Below, piece by piece: positions 1 to 10,452 of a stretch of 64,000 nucleotides of DNA (position 1 is its first letter; the number at the start of each line of letters is the position of its first letter). Source of the stretch: Alphaproteobacteria bacterium (GTDB lineage: Bacteria > Pseudomonadota > Alphaproteobacteria > MPNO01 > UBA2964); NCBI GenBank assembly GCA_009377375.1, contig WHUE01000004.1:24700-88699 (forward strand), in the 5' to 3' direction. A model generated the notes under the pieces. That model was not told the origin of the DNA, did no database searches, and was given only the letters and a program-made list of their open reading frames with translations. A program made the translations under genes and the position numbers.

Positions 1-434
1 CCCTTCGCCTTCGGCCGCACCTTGGAGCCCAGCGGCACGCCGTAAAGCTCCAGCCGGTCGTCGACGAGCTCATAGCCCATCTCCTGGGCGATGCGCTGCT
101 TCATCGACTCGAGCTCCTCGTTCTCGAACTCGAGCACCTTGCCGGTGCGCATGTCGATCAGATGATGATGGTGATGGTCCTCGGTCGCCGGCTCGTAACG
201 CGACCGCCCGTCGCCGAAATCGTGCCGGTTGATGATGTTCGCGATGTCGAACAGCCGCAGCGTGCGGTAGACCGTCGCAATGCTGATGCGGGGATCGATA
301 TCGGACGCGCGGTGGTAGACCTGCTCGACGTCCGGATGGTCCGTCGAGTCGGACAGCACTTGCGCAATGACGCGCCGCTGGCCCGTCATCTTCATGCCTT
401 TTTTCAGGCAGGCGCGTTCGATGCGCGAGACCAT
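1..434 (-). CDS. fur: Fur/Mur-family metalloregulator (3' end outside window)
   Basis: Metal-responsive DNA-binding repressor of iron or manganese homeostasis. The 144 visible residues hold the winged helix (about 10-80, with the Fur-typical segment IATVYRTLRLF at 52-62) and the start of the dimerisation domain with a histidine run (DHHHHHL, 86-92) that belongs to the metal site. The CxxC pairs of the structural zinc site of many Fur proteins are not seen in this part. The ATG at 434 follows an AGGGGG ribosome-binding site. In alphaproteobacteria this family includes Fur, Mur and Irr; the Fur/Mur branch fits best, but which metal it senses cannot be told from sequence. The gene runs off the left edge and only the last few residues should be missing. 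Confidence 0.93.
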   Translation of the reverse strand, partial: MVSRIERACLKKGMKMTGQRRVIAQVLSDSTDHPDVEQVYHRASDIDPRISIATVYRTLRLFDIANIINRHDFGDGRSRYEPATEDHHHHHLIDMRTGKVLEFENEELESMKQRIAQEMGYELVDDRLELYGVPLGSKVRPKAK

Positions 435-547
435 CGTTCCCCCTAAGTATTGCCTCCTACAGGCCAGATAAAGTTACTACAGCCGAAGGCAAGCCGCAAA
501 CGCAACGACAGGCAGGGATTTACAGGGAAAACGGCGGATCCGCCCGC

Positions 548-952
548 TCAGCCGCCACGCTGCCGGCCGAGACCGATCTTCTTCGCCAGCGCGCTGCGCT
601 GCTTGGCGTAGTTCGGCGCGACCATGGGGTAATCCGGCGGCAGACTCCAGCGGGCGCGGTATTCCTCCGGCGTCATGTTGTAGGCCGTCTTGAGATGGCG
701 CTTGAGCATTTTCAGCTTTCTGCCATCCTCCAGGCACACGATATAATCCGGGGTGACGGAACGGCGGATCGGCACCGCGGGCTGCAGCTCGGGCGCGGCA
801 TCGACCGGGCCCGACACGCTCTCCAGGGTCTTGTATACGGTGCGAACCAGATCCGGAAGCTCCGCCAGCGAGACCGTCGTGCTGCGCAGATGCGCCGACA
901 GGATTTGCGTCGTCCACTGGAGAAGTTCTTCGGCCTTGGGCTTATCGATCAT
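548..952 (-). CDS. mucR: MucR/Ros-family transcriptional regulator
   Basis: Small DNA-binding regulator (134 aa) of the Ros/MucR family, which in alphaproteobacteria controls exopolysaccharide, motility and cell-cycle genes and usually represses its own gene. The conserved C-terminal core is plain: YIVCLEDGRKLKMLKRHL, then NMTPEEYRARW and LPPDYPMVAPNYA. The zinc ligands are degenerate: only one Cys is present and the second Ros Cys position is Asp (CLED), as in known family members that bind little or no zinc. I chose the ATG at 952 because GGGAG lies nine bases upstream; an in-frame GTG at 973 would overlap that site. It is transcribed divergently from the TusA-like gene. Confidence 0.93.
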   Translation of the reverse strand: MIDKPKAEELLQWTTQILSAHLRSTTVSLAELPDLVRTVYKTLESVSGPVDAAPELQPAVPIRRSVTPDYIVCLEDGRKLKMLKRHLKTAYNMTPEEYRARWSLPPDYPMVAPNYAKQRSALAKKIGLGRQRGG

Positions 953-988
953 GCAGATGTGCTCCCGGTTCACAGGCGACGAATTTAT

Positions 989-1016
989 ACTATAAAGGTT
1001 CGTTTCGATTAATCAA
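989..1016 (-). promoter_or_regulatory. Sigma-70-like promoter of mucR
   Basis: Read on the minus strand, TTGATT (1016-1011) and TATAGT (994-989) are separated by 16 bases, in a locally AT-rich stretch 37 bases upstream of the mucR ATG. It is a pattern match only. Confidence 0.5.
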
Positions 1017-1020
1017 TCGA
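1005..1020. promoter_or_regulatory. Inverted repeat over the mucR -35, candidate operator
   Basis: TCGATT-N4-AATCGA forms a 6-bp inverted repeat covering the mucR -35 hexamer. MucR proteins bind AT-rich sites and autorepress, so this is a plausible own operator; binding is inferred only. Confidence 0.35.
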
Positions 1021-1043
1021 TGTAGCAGTAAATCAGTCGGCAA

Positions 1044-1292
1044 ATGAGCGCACCGGACGACTACTTTTTGGACATCACACAGGATGTATGTCCGATGACA
1101 TTCGTCAAGACACGGCTTCTTATCGAGAAGATGGCGGCGGGCGAGACCGCCGAGATCCGCCTCAGCGGCGGCGAACCCCTTGAAAACGTGCCAGAATCGG
1201 TCGCCGAGCTGGGGCACGAGGTGCTCGGAATCGAGCATGAGCCCGACACGGCGGAACCCGGCATACACCGCATCCGCGTCCGCAAGCGCTGA
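1044..1292 (+). CDS. TusA/SirA-like sulfurtransferase-family protein
   Basis: An 82-residue protein of the TusA fold. The active-site segment DVCPMTFVKTRLLIEKM (15-31) carries the conserved Cys16 that accepts persulfide sulfur in TusA-type carriers. The second residue of the usual CPxP motif pattern is retained (CP) but the final Pro is replaced by Thr (CPMT), a variant common in YeeD-like paralogues. Its partner is not evident: no tusBCDE, sulfur-oxidation or molybdenum-cofactor genes lie nearby, so the sulfur acceptor is unknown. It is divergent from mucR and shares a 91-bp AT-rich intergenic region. Confidence 0.88.
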   Translation: MSAPDDYFLDITQDVCPMTFVKTRLLIEKMAAGETAEIRLSGGEPLENVPESVAELGHEVLGIEHEPDTAEPGIHRIRVRKR

Positions 1293-1323
1293 CGCACGCG
1301 GCACCGGTGTTAATCCGGAATAT

Positions 1324-3009
1324 TCAGAGGAAGCAGCCGGCTTCCTGCAGGTCGGCGGGATTGTCCACGTCCAGCCAGTGGCCCGTCACGTAGACGGCCC
1401 TCACCTCGTGCCCCACGTCGATCAGCCGCTGGACGAGGTCGATCATGCTGGAGTCTGCCAACACGCCCTCCGCCGCCATCGCATCCAGCGTTGCGCGCAC
1501 CAGGGAAGCCCCGGCCGCGCTGAGCCGGGCCACGCCGATCCATTCGCCGTCGATCGCGGCCTCGTCCAGCCCGGCGCCGATGGCCGTGACCGCAACGGCG
1601 TCCTCGTCCAGATAGCCGGCGCGGAACCGCGTCGCGCAGGCGACCAGGTCGCGGGTGCGCGAGGCGGGGTCCGGGTCGCGTTCGCGCCACATCGCATCGA
1701 CCGCCAGCACGATGTCGCCGTCCGCCGCGCGCAGCCGGTCGAGGATGTACTGGCGGAACAGCACGTCGCCATAGGCCACAACCGTCTCGCCGTCGAGCGT
1801 CGCCGCGGCGCAGGCGAGCGTCGCCGCCTCGCCGGTATCGGCGAAGGCGTCGTTGTCCACGGTTTTCACGCTGGGCAGGTTGACCATCTCCTTGCGGTAG
1901 CCGCGCACCACCGTGATGTCATGCACCCCGCCGCCATTCAGCGTATCGACCAGCCGGCTGAGGAGCGGCCGGCCGCGCACCTCGACCATGCATTTGGGCC
2001 GGTCGGCGGTGAGCGGGCCCAACTCCACTCCGCGCGAGGCCGCCAGCACAATGGCGCGCGGCGCGTCGGGGGTGGTCGGCAGGTACCGCTTCTCGGCGTC
2101 GGCCAGCTCGTCGTTGCCGGCCAGCTCGAACACCTGCTTGACCGTGGCGATGCCGTTCTCGACCCCGGCCAGCCCCTCGTCGCGGAAGATGCGCGACGAG
2201 GCCTCGCGCATCGCGGTGATCGCGGCGCGCAGATTGTGATTGGCCCAGATGACCAGCGAGACGCTGGCCTCGCGCCAGCGATCGGTCGGGGTGTCGTAAT
2301 AGGTGGTCGGCACGATCACGACCGGGCAGCGCCCGGCCCATTCGCGCATGAACTCCAGGATCTCGCCGGGGTCGCGCTTCTTGGAATGGATCAGCAGCGC
2401 GTCCGCGCCGGCGCCGTGATACGCCTCGGCGCGGCGCAGCGCCTCCGCCATGCCGCGCCCCGATATCAGCGCCTCGATCCGGGCGACGACGCAGAAATCG
2501 GCGTCCTCCTGGCTGTCCTTACCGGCCTTGATCTTGCCGCAGAACTCGTCGATATCGGCCAGCGGCTGACCGTCGCCGATGAACGAGTTGGTCTTCGGGA
2601 ACAGCTTGTCCTCGATGCAGATGCCGGCGATGCCCCGTTGCCCCAGCTTGCGCACCACGCGGCGCACGTTGTTGAAGTTGCCGTAGCCGGTATCGCCGTC
2701 CACCAGGATCGGGACCGAGGTGGCGTCGGACATGAACTCCAGCACCTCGAGCACCTGCGTCCAGGACGCCTCGTTGCTGTCGCGCACGCCGAGCGCGGCC
2801 GACATGGTCAGCCCCGACGCCCAGATGCCCTTGAACCCCGTCTCCTCGACGATCTTGGCGGAAAGCCCGTCATGGGCCTCCATGATGAACTCGGTCCGGG
2901 CCGAGGCCAGCAGGGCCCGCAGCCGGCCCGCCTTGGTATCGGATGCGGGGGCGCGGCTGCGCGCCTGCGCCAGGGACGCGACGTTCGGTGCGGTCGATCG
3001 GGTGGCCAC
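1324..3009 (-). CDS. PEP phosphomutase fused to a sugar-type nucleotidyltransferase
   Basis: A fusion of about 560 residues. The N-terminal half is a phosphoenolpyruvate mutase of the isocitrate-lyase superfamily: VDGDTGYG gives the metal-binding acidic residues and [10 protein letters not shown] (about 133-142) is the diagnostic mutase loop, as opposed to lyase relatives. PEP mutase makes phosphonopyruvate, the first C-P bond of phosphonate synthesis. From about residue 318 a nucleotidyltransferase domain follows ([24 protein letters not shown] segment, then VVAYGDVLF), of the kind that activates a phosphonate as its CMP or NMP ester for transfer to glycans or lipids. No phosphonopyruvate decarboxylase or AEP transaminase is in the window. 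The start is uncertain: this GTG follows GGAGGGG, while in-frame ATGs at 3021 and 3063 lack a good site. Confidence 0.88.
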   Translation of the reverse strand: MATRSTAPNVASLAQARSRAPASDTKAGRLRALLASARTEFIMEAHDGLSAKIVEETGFKGIWASGLTMSAALGVRDSNEASWTQVLEVLEFMSDATSVPILVDGDTGYGNFNNVRRVVRKLGQRGIAGICIEDKLFPKTNSFIGDGQPLADIDEFCGKIKAGKDSQEDADFCVVARIEALISGRGMAEALRRAEAYHGAGADALLIHSKKRDPGEILEFMREWAGRCPVVIVPTTYYDTPTDRWREASVSLVIWANHNLRAAITAMREASSRIFRDEGLAGVENGIATVKQVFELAGNDELADAEKRYLPTTPDAPRAIVLAASRGVELGPLTADRPKCMVEVRGRPLLSRLVDTLNGGGVHDITVVRGYRKEMVNLPSVKTVDNDAFADTGEAATLACAAATLDGETVVAYGDVLFRQYILDRLRAADGDIVLAVDAMWRERDPDPASRTRDLVACATRFRAGYLDEDAVAVTAIGAGLDEAAIDGEWIGVARLSAAGASLVRATLDAMAAEGVLADSSMIDLVQRLIDVGHEVRAVYVTGHWLDVDNPADLQEAGCFL

Positions 3010-3155
3010 CGGCCCCTCCATAAATCGGTGCGATGCGCGCGATTGCGGCAGAGGAAGGACCATAGTTGGGAATCGCCCCGGATTTCAACAAGATGACGAT
3101 ATGGCGACCGGGCCGTGACAGCATGTCCCGGCGGCGGCGGGCGGAGCGGGCCGCG

Positions 3156-4016
3156 CTAACCCCCCGCTCCCGCATAGCGGGCAAGGCGCACCGAGGCGGC
3201 CTCCAGCGCGGCGGGGAACCCGTCCGACATCAGGAAGGCGTACTCCGCCTCGCGCTGGTCGGTCAGCGAATCGAGCCGGCGCAGCGCGTCGTCCACGTGG
3301 CCCGGATGGCACATGATCAGCGTGCGCGGCCGCGTGGCCACCAGGAAGCGCCGGAACAGCGCGCCGAAATCGCGGCCGGGCGCCAGGTCGTAAATGCCTG
3401 CGAACCCGTCATTGACCGGCACCCCGGCCCGGCGGGCGAGGCGATGCAGCGCCCGGCCCGGAACCGCGAGCCCCAGCGCCCGGCCCACCGATTCGCCGCG
3501 CCGCAGCACCGCGGATGCGCGTTCCCGGCCGCTGCGCAGATAGGTGCCGCGTCCGGCATAGCGGTCGCGCACCAGCCCGACCACGACCTCGCGCAGACCC
3601 GGCAGGTTCTGGATGTGATGATGGCCGTCCACGAAGTCCGGCGCGCGCCCGAGCGCCGCCTCGAAAGCGTCGAGCTGCGCCGCGAACTCCGCCCGGCATT
3701 CGCCGGCGTCCAGCCGGCGGAGCCAGGCCGCCCGCGCCAGCGCCCCGAATGTCGCGGCCCGGCCGCCCGGCGCGGTGCGCGGCATGGCGGTCAGCGGCGA
3801 CAGCGTGGTCAGGCTGAGATGCACGCCGATATCGGCGTCATCGGCAACGGGCGCGAGCCAGGCGGCATGCTCGGGCCAGTACGGGCTGGCGGTCATGCAG
3901 CCGGTGGCCGTGAGGCGACCGGCGCCGATCAGCTCCGCAATGCCCCTGCTGACGGCAGGGGACAGCGCGTAATCGTCGGCGCAGAGAATAACCGGCGTGC
4001 GCGCGACGCCGGTCAC
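3156..4016 (-). CDS. ChbG/YdjC (HpnK-like) carbohydrate deacetylase
   Basis: A 286-residue member of the YdjC/ChbG family of zinc-dependent deacetylases that act on N-acetylated sugars. Visible motifs are CADDYALSPAV near the N terminus (metal-binding DD), GVHLSLT in the middle and VDGHHHIQNLPG (metal-binding His pair). MCHPGH near the C terminus closes the active site. The length is typical. With a PEP mutase fusion downstream and a UDP-HexNAc dehydrogenase divergent upstream, it probably deacetylates a sugar in a surface glycan or lipid; a hopanoid-linked HpnK role is an alternative, but no hopanoid genes are visible here. Confidence 0.88.
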   Translation of the reverse strand: MTGVARTPVILCADDYALSPAVSRGIAELIGAGRLTATGCMTASPYWPEHAAWLAPVADDADIGVHLSLTTLSPLTAMPRTAPGGRAATFGALARAAWLRRLDAGECRAEFAAQLDAFEAALGRAPDFVDGHHHIQNLPGLREVVVGLVRDRYAGRGTYLRSGRERASAVLRRGESVGRALGLAVPGRALHRLARRAGVPVNDGFAGIYDLAPGRDFGALFRRFLVATRPRTLIMCHPGHVDDALRRLDSLTDQREAEYAFLMSDGFPAALEAASVRLARYAGAGG

Positions 4017-4111
4017 GCCCGCCCGCCGCGACGAAACCCCTGCTCCCGGAACGATCCGGCCTCAGCCGTCCCGCTCATGCGCGCCTCCGGTCCTGAATCC
4101 TGTACCCGGCC

Positions 4112-4140
4112 TTGCTATGGTATCCGGTCGGCGCGGTCAA
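4112..4140 (-). promoter_or_regulatory. Possible promoter of the deacetylase gene
   Basis: On the minus strand TTGACC and TAGCAA are separated by 17 bases. The -35 is good and the -10 weak. The position fits transcription of the deacetylase and perhaps the mutase downstream of it. Confidence 0.35.
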
Positions 4141-4178
4141 TCGCGCGCGCAGGCGAAGGGTGGGGCTCGCCGTCCCGA

Positions 4179-4207
4179 TTGACAGCCGGTACCGCCAACT
4201 GTAGAGG
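4179..4207 (+). promoter_or_regulatory. Possible promoter of the UDP-sugar dehydrogenase gene
   Basis: A perfect -35 (TTGACA) and a weak -10 (TAGAGG) are 17 bases apart, 27 bases before the ATG. Confidence 0.4.
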
Positions 4208-4233
4208 AAGCGCCGGACAAGGCGGGGGTTTCC

Positions 4234-5511
<1,278 letters not shown>

Positions 5512-5517
<6 letters not shown>

Positions 5518-6177
5518 GGCGGCGGACTCCCGCCTGTCGGGACGCGGATGCGCCGGATCGTAGAGCGCGAGAAAACTCGACACCGCGTGATCGATCCGCC
5601 GCAGCAGCTCGGTCTCGTCGGGCCGGTTGAGGACGCCCAGCAGCGCGCGAAGCTGCAGGCGGCCGGTCAGCGCCCCGATGAACGCCTCGGCGGCGAGGTC
5701 CGGGTCGGCGACATAGAGCCGGCCGTTCCGCGTTTCCCACGCGAGGTAGTCGGCCAGCATGGCGATGAGGCGCCCCGCCCCGACCGCGTAGATCGCGCCG
5801 CCGAGTTCCGGGAAGCGCGCCGATTCCGCTACGATCAGGCGGTACAGGGCCAGCGAGGAGGGGCGCAGCATGAGGGTGAGAAGGTCCCGACCGAACGTCC
5901 GGAGCAGACGGTCGGGCGTCGATGCCGCCGCGTCGCGCAGCACGAGCGGCGCCATCAGCGTCGCCGTCAGGTCCTCGACGATCCCCTTGAACAGCGAGTC
6001 CTTGCTGTGGAAATGGTTGTAGACCGTCTGCTTGGACACGCCGGCCTCGGACGCGATCAGGTCCATGCTGGCGGCCCCGTAGCCGAGCCGGAGAAAGACG
6101 TCGGTGCCCGCGCGCTGAATCGCCCGATGCTTGCGGCCCGACGCGTCCGGCATTGCGCTGGCGGTTCTCTGTGCCAT
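5512..6177 (-). CDS. TetR/AcrR-family repressor of the RND pump
   Basis: A 221-residue TetR regulator. The helix-turn-helix is MDLIASEAGVSKQTVYNHF, preceded by the usual first helix; the C-terminal half is the variable ligand domain of the AefR-like type. The ATG at 6177 gives the normal TetR N terminus; a longer reading frame to 6267 would run through the operator. It is divergent from the efflux adaptor, with a near-perfect palindrome between them, so it most likely represses both itself and the pump and is released by a pump substrate. Its stop overlaps the end of the convergent dehydrogenase gene by six bases. Confidence 0.92.
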
Positions 6178-6200
6178 ATTGACCCTGCTTTGCTGACAGG

Positions 6201-6228
6201 CTAGATTGGACTGTACGGTCCAGTCTAG
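6201..6228. promoter_or_regulatory. TetR operator, 28-bp palindrome
   Basis: The sequence reads CTAGA-y-TGGAC-y-GTAC-r-GTCCA-r-TCTAG, symmetric at 24 of 28 positions. Its core, TGGACTGTACGGTCCA, is the kind of site bound by TetR regulators of RND pumps. It lies 23 bases before the TetR start and 14 before the adaptor ATG, so binding would block both genes. Confidence 0.8.
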
Positions 6229-6242
6229 GATCGGTCGAAACA

Positions 6243-7343
6243 ATGGAACTGTCAATGGGCCGGGCATCGAAATTCTGGGTAGCCTCGGGTGTCGCGGCGC
6301 TTCTGCTGGGCGGCGGGGGATACCATTACCTGACGGAAAGGGATGCGCCCGCCGGACCCGTCGCTCAAGCGGCCACCCCGCCCGCCGAAAAGACCGTCGC
6401 CGTGGAGGCGGAGCGGGCTTCCGTCGGCGTCGTGCTGGAGGATCTCAACGCGGTCGGCACGCTGCGGGCGAACGAGGCCGTCGCCGTTTCGCCCGAGATC
6501 GCCGGGCGCATCGACCGCATCCGCTTCGACGAGGGCGACGAGGTTGCCGCCGGCGACGTGCTGGTGGAGCTCGACGCGGCGATCCTGCGCGCCGAGCTGG
6601 CCAAGGCCCGTTCCGATCTCACCCTCGCCGAAGCCAATCGCACGCGCGCCATGACGCTGGCGCGGCAGGGCACCGGCACGCTGCGCGCGCGGGACGAGGC
6701 CCTTGCGGCCCACCAGGCGGCGCAGGCGAACATCGCGCTCGCGCAGGCCCGGCTCGACAAGGCGTCGATCAGGGCGCCGCTTTCCGGGATTGTCGGGCTG
6801 CGCGCGGTCAGCGCCGGCGCCTATGTCACGCCCGGCGACCGGATCGTGGAGCTGGCCGACATCGACCCGATCAAGGTGGATTTCCGGGTGCCCGAGCTCG
6901 CGCTTTCGAGCCTGCGTCCCGGCCAGGCCATACGCGTCGCGGTCGACGCCGTGCCGGGAAAGACGTTCGACGGCGCCGTCTACGTCATCGATCCCATCGT
7001 CGACGAGAACGGCCGCGCCATACGGCTGCGCGCCCGCGTCGCGAATCCCGACCGCGCGCTGTTCCCCGGCCTGTTCGCGCGGGTGCAAATCGTGATCGAG
7101 CGGCGCGCCAACTCGGTTCTCGTGTCGGAATCCGCGGTCTTCGCCCGCGGGCAGGAGCGGTTCGTCTATCGCGTGGTCGATGGCCGGGCGGTGCTGACGA
7201 AAATCGAGCTCGGCCAGCGGCGGCCCGGCCAGGTCGAGGTGACGGCCGGTCTCGCCCCCGATGCGGTGGTCGTCACCGCGGGCCACCAGCAGGTCCGGGA
7301 CGGCGGCCGCGTCGAGATCATCGAGCCGCGCACGGGAAGCTGA
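6243..7343 (+). CDS. RND efflux periplasmic adaptor (membrane fusion protein)
   Basis: A 366-residue HlyD/AcrA-type adaptor that links an inner-membrane RND pump to an outer-membrane channel. It has an N-terminal signal anchor (about 11-27), a first lipoyl half (VSPEIAGRIDRIRFDEGDEV), a coiled-coil hairpin (about 115-165), a second lipoyl half (APLSGIVGLRAVSAGAYV) and beta-barrel and membrane-proximal domains. The pattern resembles MexH/AcrA-like adaptors of the HAE1 group. It is followed by the permease with a one-base gap. No TolC-like channel gene is present, so a channel encoded elsewhere is presumably used. An alternative start is the ATG at 6255. Confidence 0.93.
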   Translation: MELSMGRASKFWVASGVAALLLGGGGYHYLTERDAPAGPVAQAATPPAEKTVAVEAERASVGVVLEDLNAVGTLRANEAVAVSPEIAGRIDRIRFDEGDEVAAGDVLVELDAAILRAELAKARSDLTLAEANRTRAMTLARQGTGTLRARDEALAAHQAAQANIALAQARLDKASIRAPLSGIVGLRAVSAGAYVTPGDRIVELADIDPIKVDFRVPELALSSLRPGQAIRVAVDAVPGKTFDGAVYVIDPIVDENGRAIRLRARVANPDRALFPGLFARVQIVIERRANSVLVSESAVFARGQERFVYRVVDGRAVLTKIELGQRRPGQVEVTAGLAPDAVVVTAGHQQVRDGGRVEIIEPRTGS

Positions 7344-7344
7344 G

Positions 7345-10300
7345 GTGAATTTTTTCGAATTCTTCATCCGGCGGCCCGTCTTCGCGACGGTGATGAGCCT
7401 GATCGTCATCCTGATCGGGCTGGTATCCTATCTGCAGCTCACCGTCCGCGAATACCCGGATATCGACGAGCCGATCGTGTCGGTGAGGACCGACTATCCC
7501 GGCGCGAGCGCCGAGATCATCGAGACGCAGGTCACGCAGGTCCTCGAAGGCTCCGTCGCCGGCATCGAGGGCATCGAGACCATGTCCTCGAGCAGCCAGC
7601 CGGAAGAGAGCCGGATCACCGTGCGGTTCCGGCTCGGCACCGATCCCGACGTGGCGGCGAGCGACGTGCGCGACCGCGTGTCCCGCGTGAGCAACAGGCT
7701 GCCCGACGAGATCGAGACGCCGCGCATCGCCAAGGTGGAGGCCGACGCCCAGTCGATCATCTACATCGCCTTCACCAGCGACCGGCATTCGCCGATCGAG
7801 ATCTCCGATTACGCCGACCGCTACGTCCGGGACAGATTGCAGAACCTTCCCGGCGTCGCGGAGGTCCGCATCTTCGGCGAGCGCCGCTACGCCATGCGCA
7901 TCTGGCTCGACCGCGCGCGGCTCGCGGCGTACCGGCTGACGGCGGAAGACGTCGAGAACGCGCTGCGCAACCAGAACGTGGAGGTGCCGTCCGGCCGCAT
8001 CGAAAGCCTGGACCGCGAATTCACGGTGCTGTCCCGCACCGGGCTCGTCACGCCGCAGCAGTTCGAGCGCGTCGTGGTCAAGGACGCCGACGGGTTTTCC
8101 GTGCGCATAGGCGACGTGGCGCGCGTCGAGGTCGGCCCGCAGGACGAGCGCCGCGTCACCCGGTTCAACGGCGACAACGCCGTGATCCTCGGCATCGTCA
8201 AGCAGGCCACCGCGAACCCGCTGGACGTGTCCAACGCCATGCGGGAGGTGCTGCCCGACCTGGCCGGGGACCTGCCGCAGGGCATGAACGCGCAGATCGC
8301 CTACGACAAGTCGATCTTCATCGACCGGTCCATCGAGGCCGTCTACACCACGATCGGCGAGGCCGTGGCGCTGGTCGTCGTCGTCATCTTCTTCTTCCTG
8401 CGGACCATCCGGGCGACGATCATCCCGCTGGTCACGATTCCGGTCTCTCTGGTCGGCTCGTTCGCGCTGATGAGCGTGCTCGGCTTCTCCATCAACACCC
8501 TCACCCTGCTCGCCATGGTGCTGGCGATCGGGCTGGTCGTCGACGACGCCATCGTCGTGCTGGAGAACATCCATCGCCATGTCGAGGACGGCATGAAGCC
8601 GATCCGCGCCGCGATGGTCGGGATCGGCGAGATTTCCGGCGCAGTGGTCGCGATGACGCTGACGCTCGCCGCCGTCTATGCGCCGGTGGCATTTACACCC
8701 GGACGGACCGGCACGCTGTTCGCCGAGTTCGCGCTCACGCTCGCCGGCGCGGTGCTGGTCTCGGGTTTCGTGGCCCTGACGCTGAGCCCCATGATGTGTT
8801 CGCGGCTGCTGCGGACGCACGAGACGCACGGCCGGACATACCTGGCGCTGGAGCGCGGGCTGCTCGCCCTCAACCGCGGCTACCAGAACGTCCTCGAAGC
8901 GACGCTCCGCGTTCGCCCGGCGGTCGTCCTGGTCGCCGTCCTGGTCGCCGGCGCGAGCTACGTCCTGCTCACCGGCCTCAAATCGGAGCTGGCGCCGGTG
9001 GAGGACCGCGGCGTCCTGTTCACCGCCGGCCGCGCGCCCGAAGGCTCGACCGTCGATTTCACCAGCCGCTACGCCGGACAGTTCGAGGCGCTGCTGAACA
9101 AGATCCCCGAGGTCCAGCACTACTTCGTCATCGTCGGCTCGCGCGCCGTGAACGAGCTGATCTCGTTCTCGCAGCTCACCCCGTGGGAGGAGCGCGCGCG
9201 CACCCAGATGGAGATCGTGCGCGAGGTTCAGCCGAGCCTCTCCAGGATCGCGGGGGTACGGGCATCGGCCAACAATCCGGGATCGTTCGGGCAGAGCGCC
9301 CGCAACAAGCCCGTCGAGTTCGTCATCCAGACGTCGGAGAGCTACGAGCAGCTGGACAGGTACGTCGACAGGTTCCTCGCCGAGGCGGAGAAGTTTCCCG
9401 GGCTCATCAATCTCGACAGCGACCTGCGGCTCAACAATCCGCAGATCGACGTCGAGGTCGATCGCGAACGCGTGGCCGACATGGGCGCCGGCGTCGTCAC
9501 CGTGGGGCGGACGCTCGAGACGCTGCTCGGCGGCCGGCAGGTGACCCGTTTCAACCAGAACGGGGAGCAGTACGACGTCGTCGTCCAGGTTGCGGCCGAC
9601 GACCGGCGCACGCCGGACAACCTCAACGACATCTATGTGCGCGGCCGCAACGGCTCGATGATCCAGCTGTCCAATCTGGTCCGGGTGCGCGAGAACGTGG
9701 CGCCCACGGAGCTGAACCGCTTCAACCAGTTCCGCTCGGCCACGATCACCGGGAACATCGCCCCCGGCTATTCGCTCGGCGAAGCGCTCGCCGCGCTGGA
9801 GGCCGCGGCGGAACGGGTGCTGCCCCAGTCGGTAAGATACGACTATTCCGGCGAGTCCCGCGAGTTCAGGGAGGCCGGCACGAGCCTGGTGTTCGTCTTC
9901 GCGCTCGCGCTCTGCTTCATCTTCCTGGTGCTCGCGGCCCAGTTCGAAAGCTTCATGGACCCGCTGATCATCATGCTGACGGTGCCTCTGTCCATGACAG
10001 GGGCCCTGCTCGCCCTCAACCTGACCGGCGGCACGCTCAACATCTACAGCCAGATCGGGCTGGTGACGCTGATCGGGCTGATCAGCAAGCACGGCATCCT
10101 GATCGTGCAGTTCGCCAATCGCCTGCAGGACGAGGGCCGGTCGGTCCGCGAGGCGGTCGTCGAAGCCGCCGCGCTGCGGCTGCGTCCGATCCTGATGACG
10201 ACGGGCGCGATGGTGTCCGGCGCGGTGCCGCTGGCCTTCGCCACCGGCGCGGGCGCCGCGAGCCGGCAGGAGATCGGCTGGGTGATCGTCGGCGGCATGA

Positions 10301-10416
10301 CCTTCGGCACGCTGCTGACCCTGTTCGTCGTGCCGACGGCATACACGCTGCTGGCGCGCGACCGCGGCAAGCTGCGCGCGGCGGAGGCCAGCCCGGTGCC
10401 CGGCCCGGCCGAGTGA
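7345..10416 (+). CDS. RND multidrug efflux permease (HAE1 family)
   Basis: A 1023-residue proton-driven inner-membrane transporter of the AcrB/MexF type. It starts VNFFEFFIRRPVFATVMSL (TM1), has two large periplasmic loops and two six-helix bundles; GLVVDDAIVVLENI in TM4 provides the acidic residues of the proton relay. ALCFIFLVLAAQFESF and GLISKHGILIVQFAN are typical of the C-terminal half. The start is a GTG at 7345, one base after the adaptor stop, preceded by GGGAAG, so the two genes are translationally coupled. The substrate cannot be deduced. Confidence 0.95.
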   Translation: MNFFEFFIRRPVFATVMSLIVILIGLVSYLQLTVREYPDIDEPIVSVRTDYPGASAEIIETQVTQVLEGSVAGIEGIETMSSSSQPEESRITVRFRLGTDPDVAASDVRDRVSRVSNRLPDEIETPRIAKVEADAQSIIYIAFTSDRHSPIEISDYADRYVRDRLQNLPGVAEVRIFGERRYAMRIWLDRARLAAYRLTAEDVENALRNQNVEVPSGRIESLDREFTVLSRTGLVTPQQFERVVVKDADGFSVRIGDVARVEVGPQDERRVTRFNGDNAVILGIVKQATANPLDVSNAMREVLPDLAGDLPQGMNAQIAYDKSIFIDRSIEAVYTTIGEAVALVVVVIFFFLRTIRATIIPLVTIPVSLVGSFALMSVLGFSINTLTLLAMVLAIGLVVDDAIVVLENIHRHVEDGMKPIRAAMVGIGEISGAVVAMTLTLAAVYAPVAFTPGRTGTLFAEFALTLAGAVLVSGFVALTLSPMMCSRLLRTHETHGRTYLALERGLLALNRGYQNVLEATLRVRPAVVLVAVLVAGASYVLLTGLKSELAPVEDRGVLFTAGRAPEGSTVDFTSRYAGQFEALLNKIPEVQHYFVIVGSRAVNELISFSQLTPWEERARTQMEIVREVQPSLSRIAGVRASANNPGSFGQSARNKPVEFVIQTSESYEQLDRYVDRFLAEAEKFPGLINLDSDLRLNNPQIDVEVDRERVADMGAGVVTVGRTLETLLGGRQVTRFNQNGEQYDVVVQVAADDRRTPDNLNDIYVRGRNGSMIQLSNLVRVRENVAPTELNRFNQFRSATITGNIAPGYSLGEALAALEAAAERVLPQSVRYDYSGESREFREAGTSLVFVFALALCFIFLVLAAQFESFMDPLIIMLTVPLSMTGALLALNLTGGTLNIYSQIGLVTLIGLISKHGILIVQFANRLQDEGRSVREAVVEAAALRLRPILMTTGAMVSGAVPLAFATGAGAASRQEIGWVIVGGMTFGTLLTLFVVPTAYTLLARDRGKLRAAEASPVPGPAE

Positions 10417-10452
10417 CCGCGCCGGCCGGTACGGTTTCCGGAAGAGCGGCCG

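Noticed and set aside
1180..3096. Very long plus-strand frame opposite the PEP mutase gene
   Set aside because: It is the antisense shadow of a GC-rich gene; its composition is biased (Arg, Ala, Gly, His) with no recognisable motif, while the minus strand has clear mutase motifs.
7318..10092. 924-codon minus-strand frame within the RND permease
   Set aside because: Shadow of the permease gene, rich in His/Arg/Asp and without any family motif.
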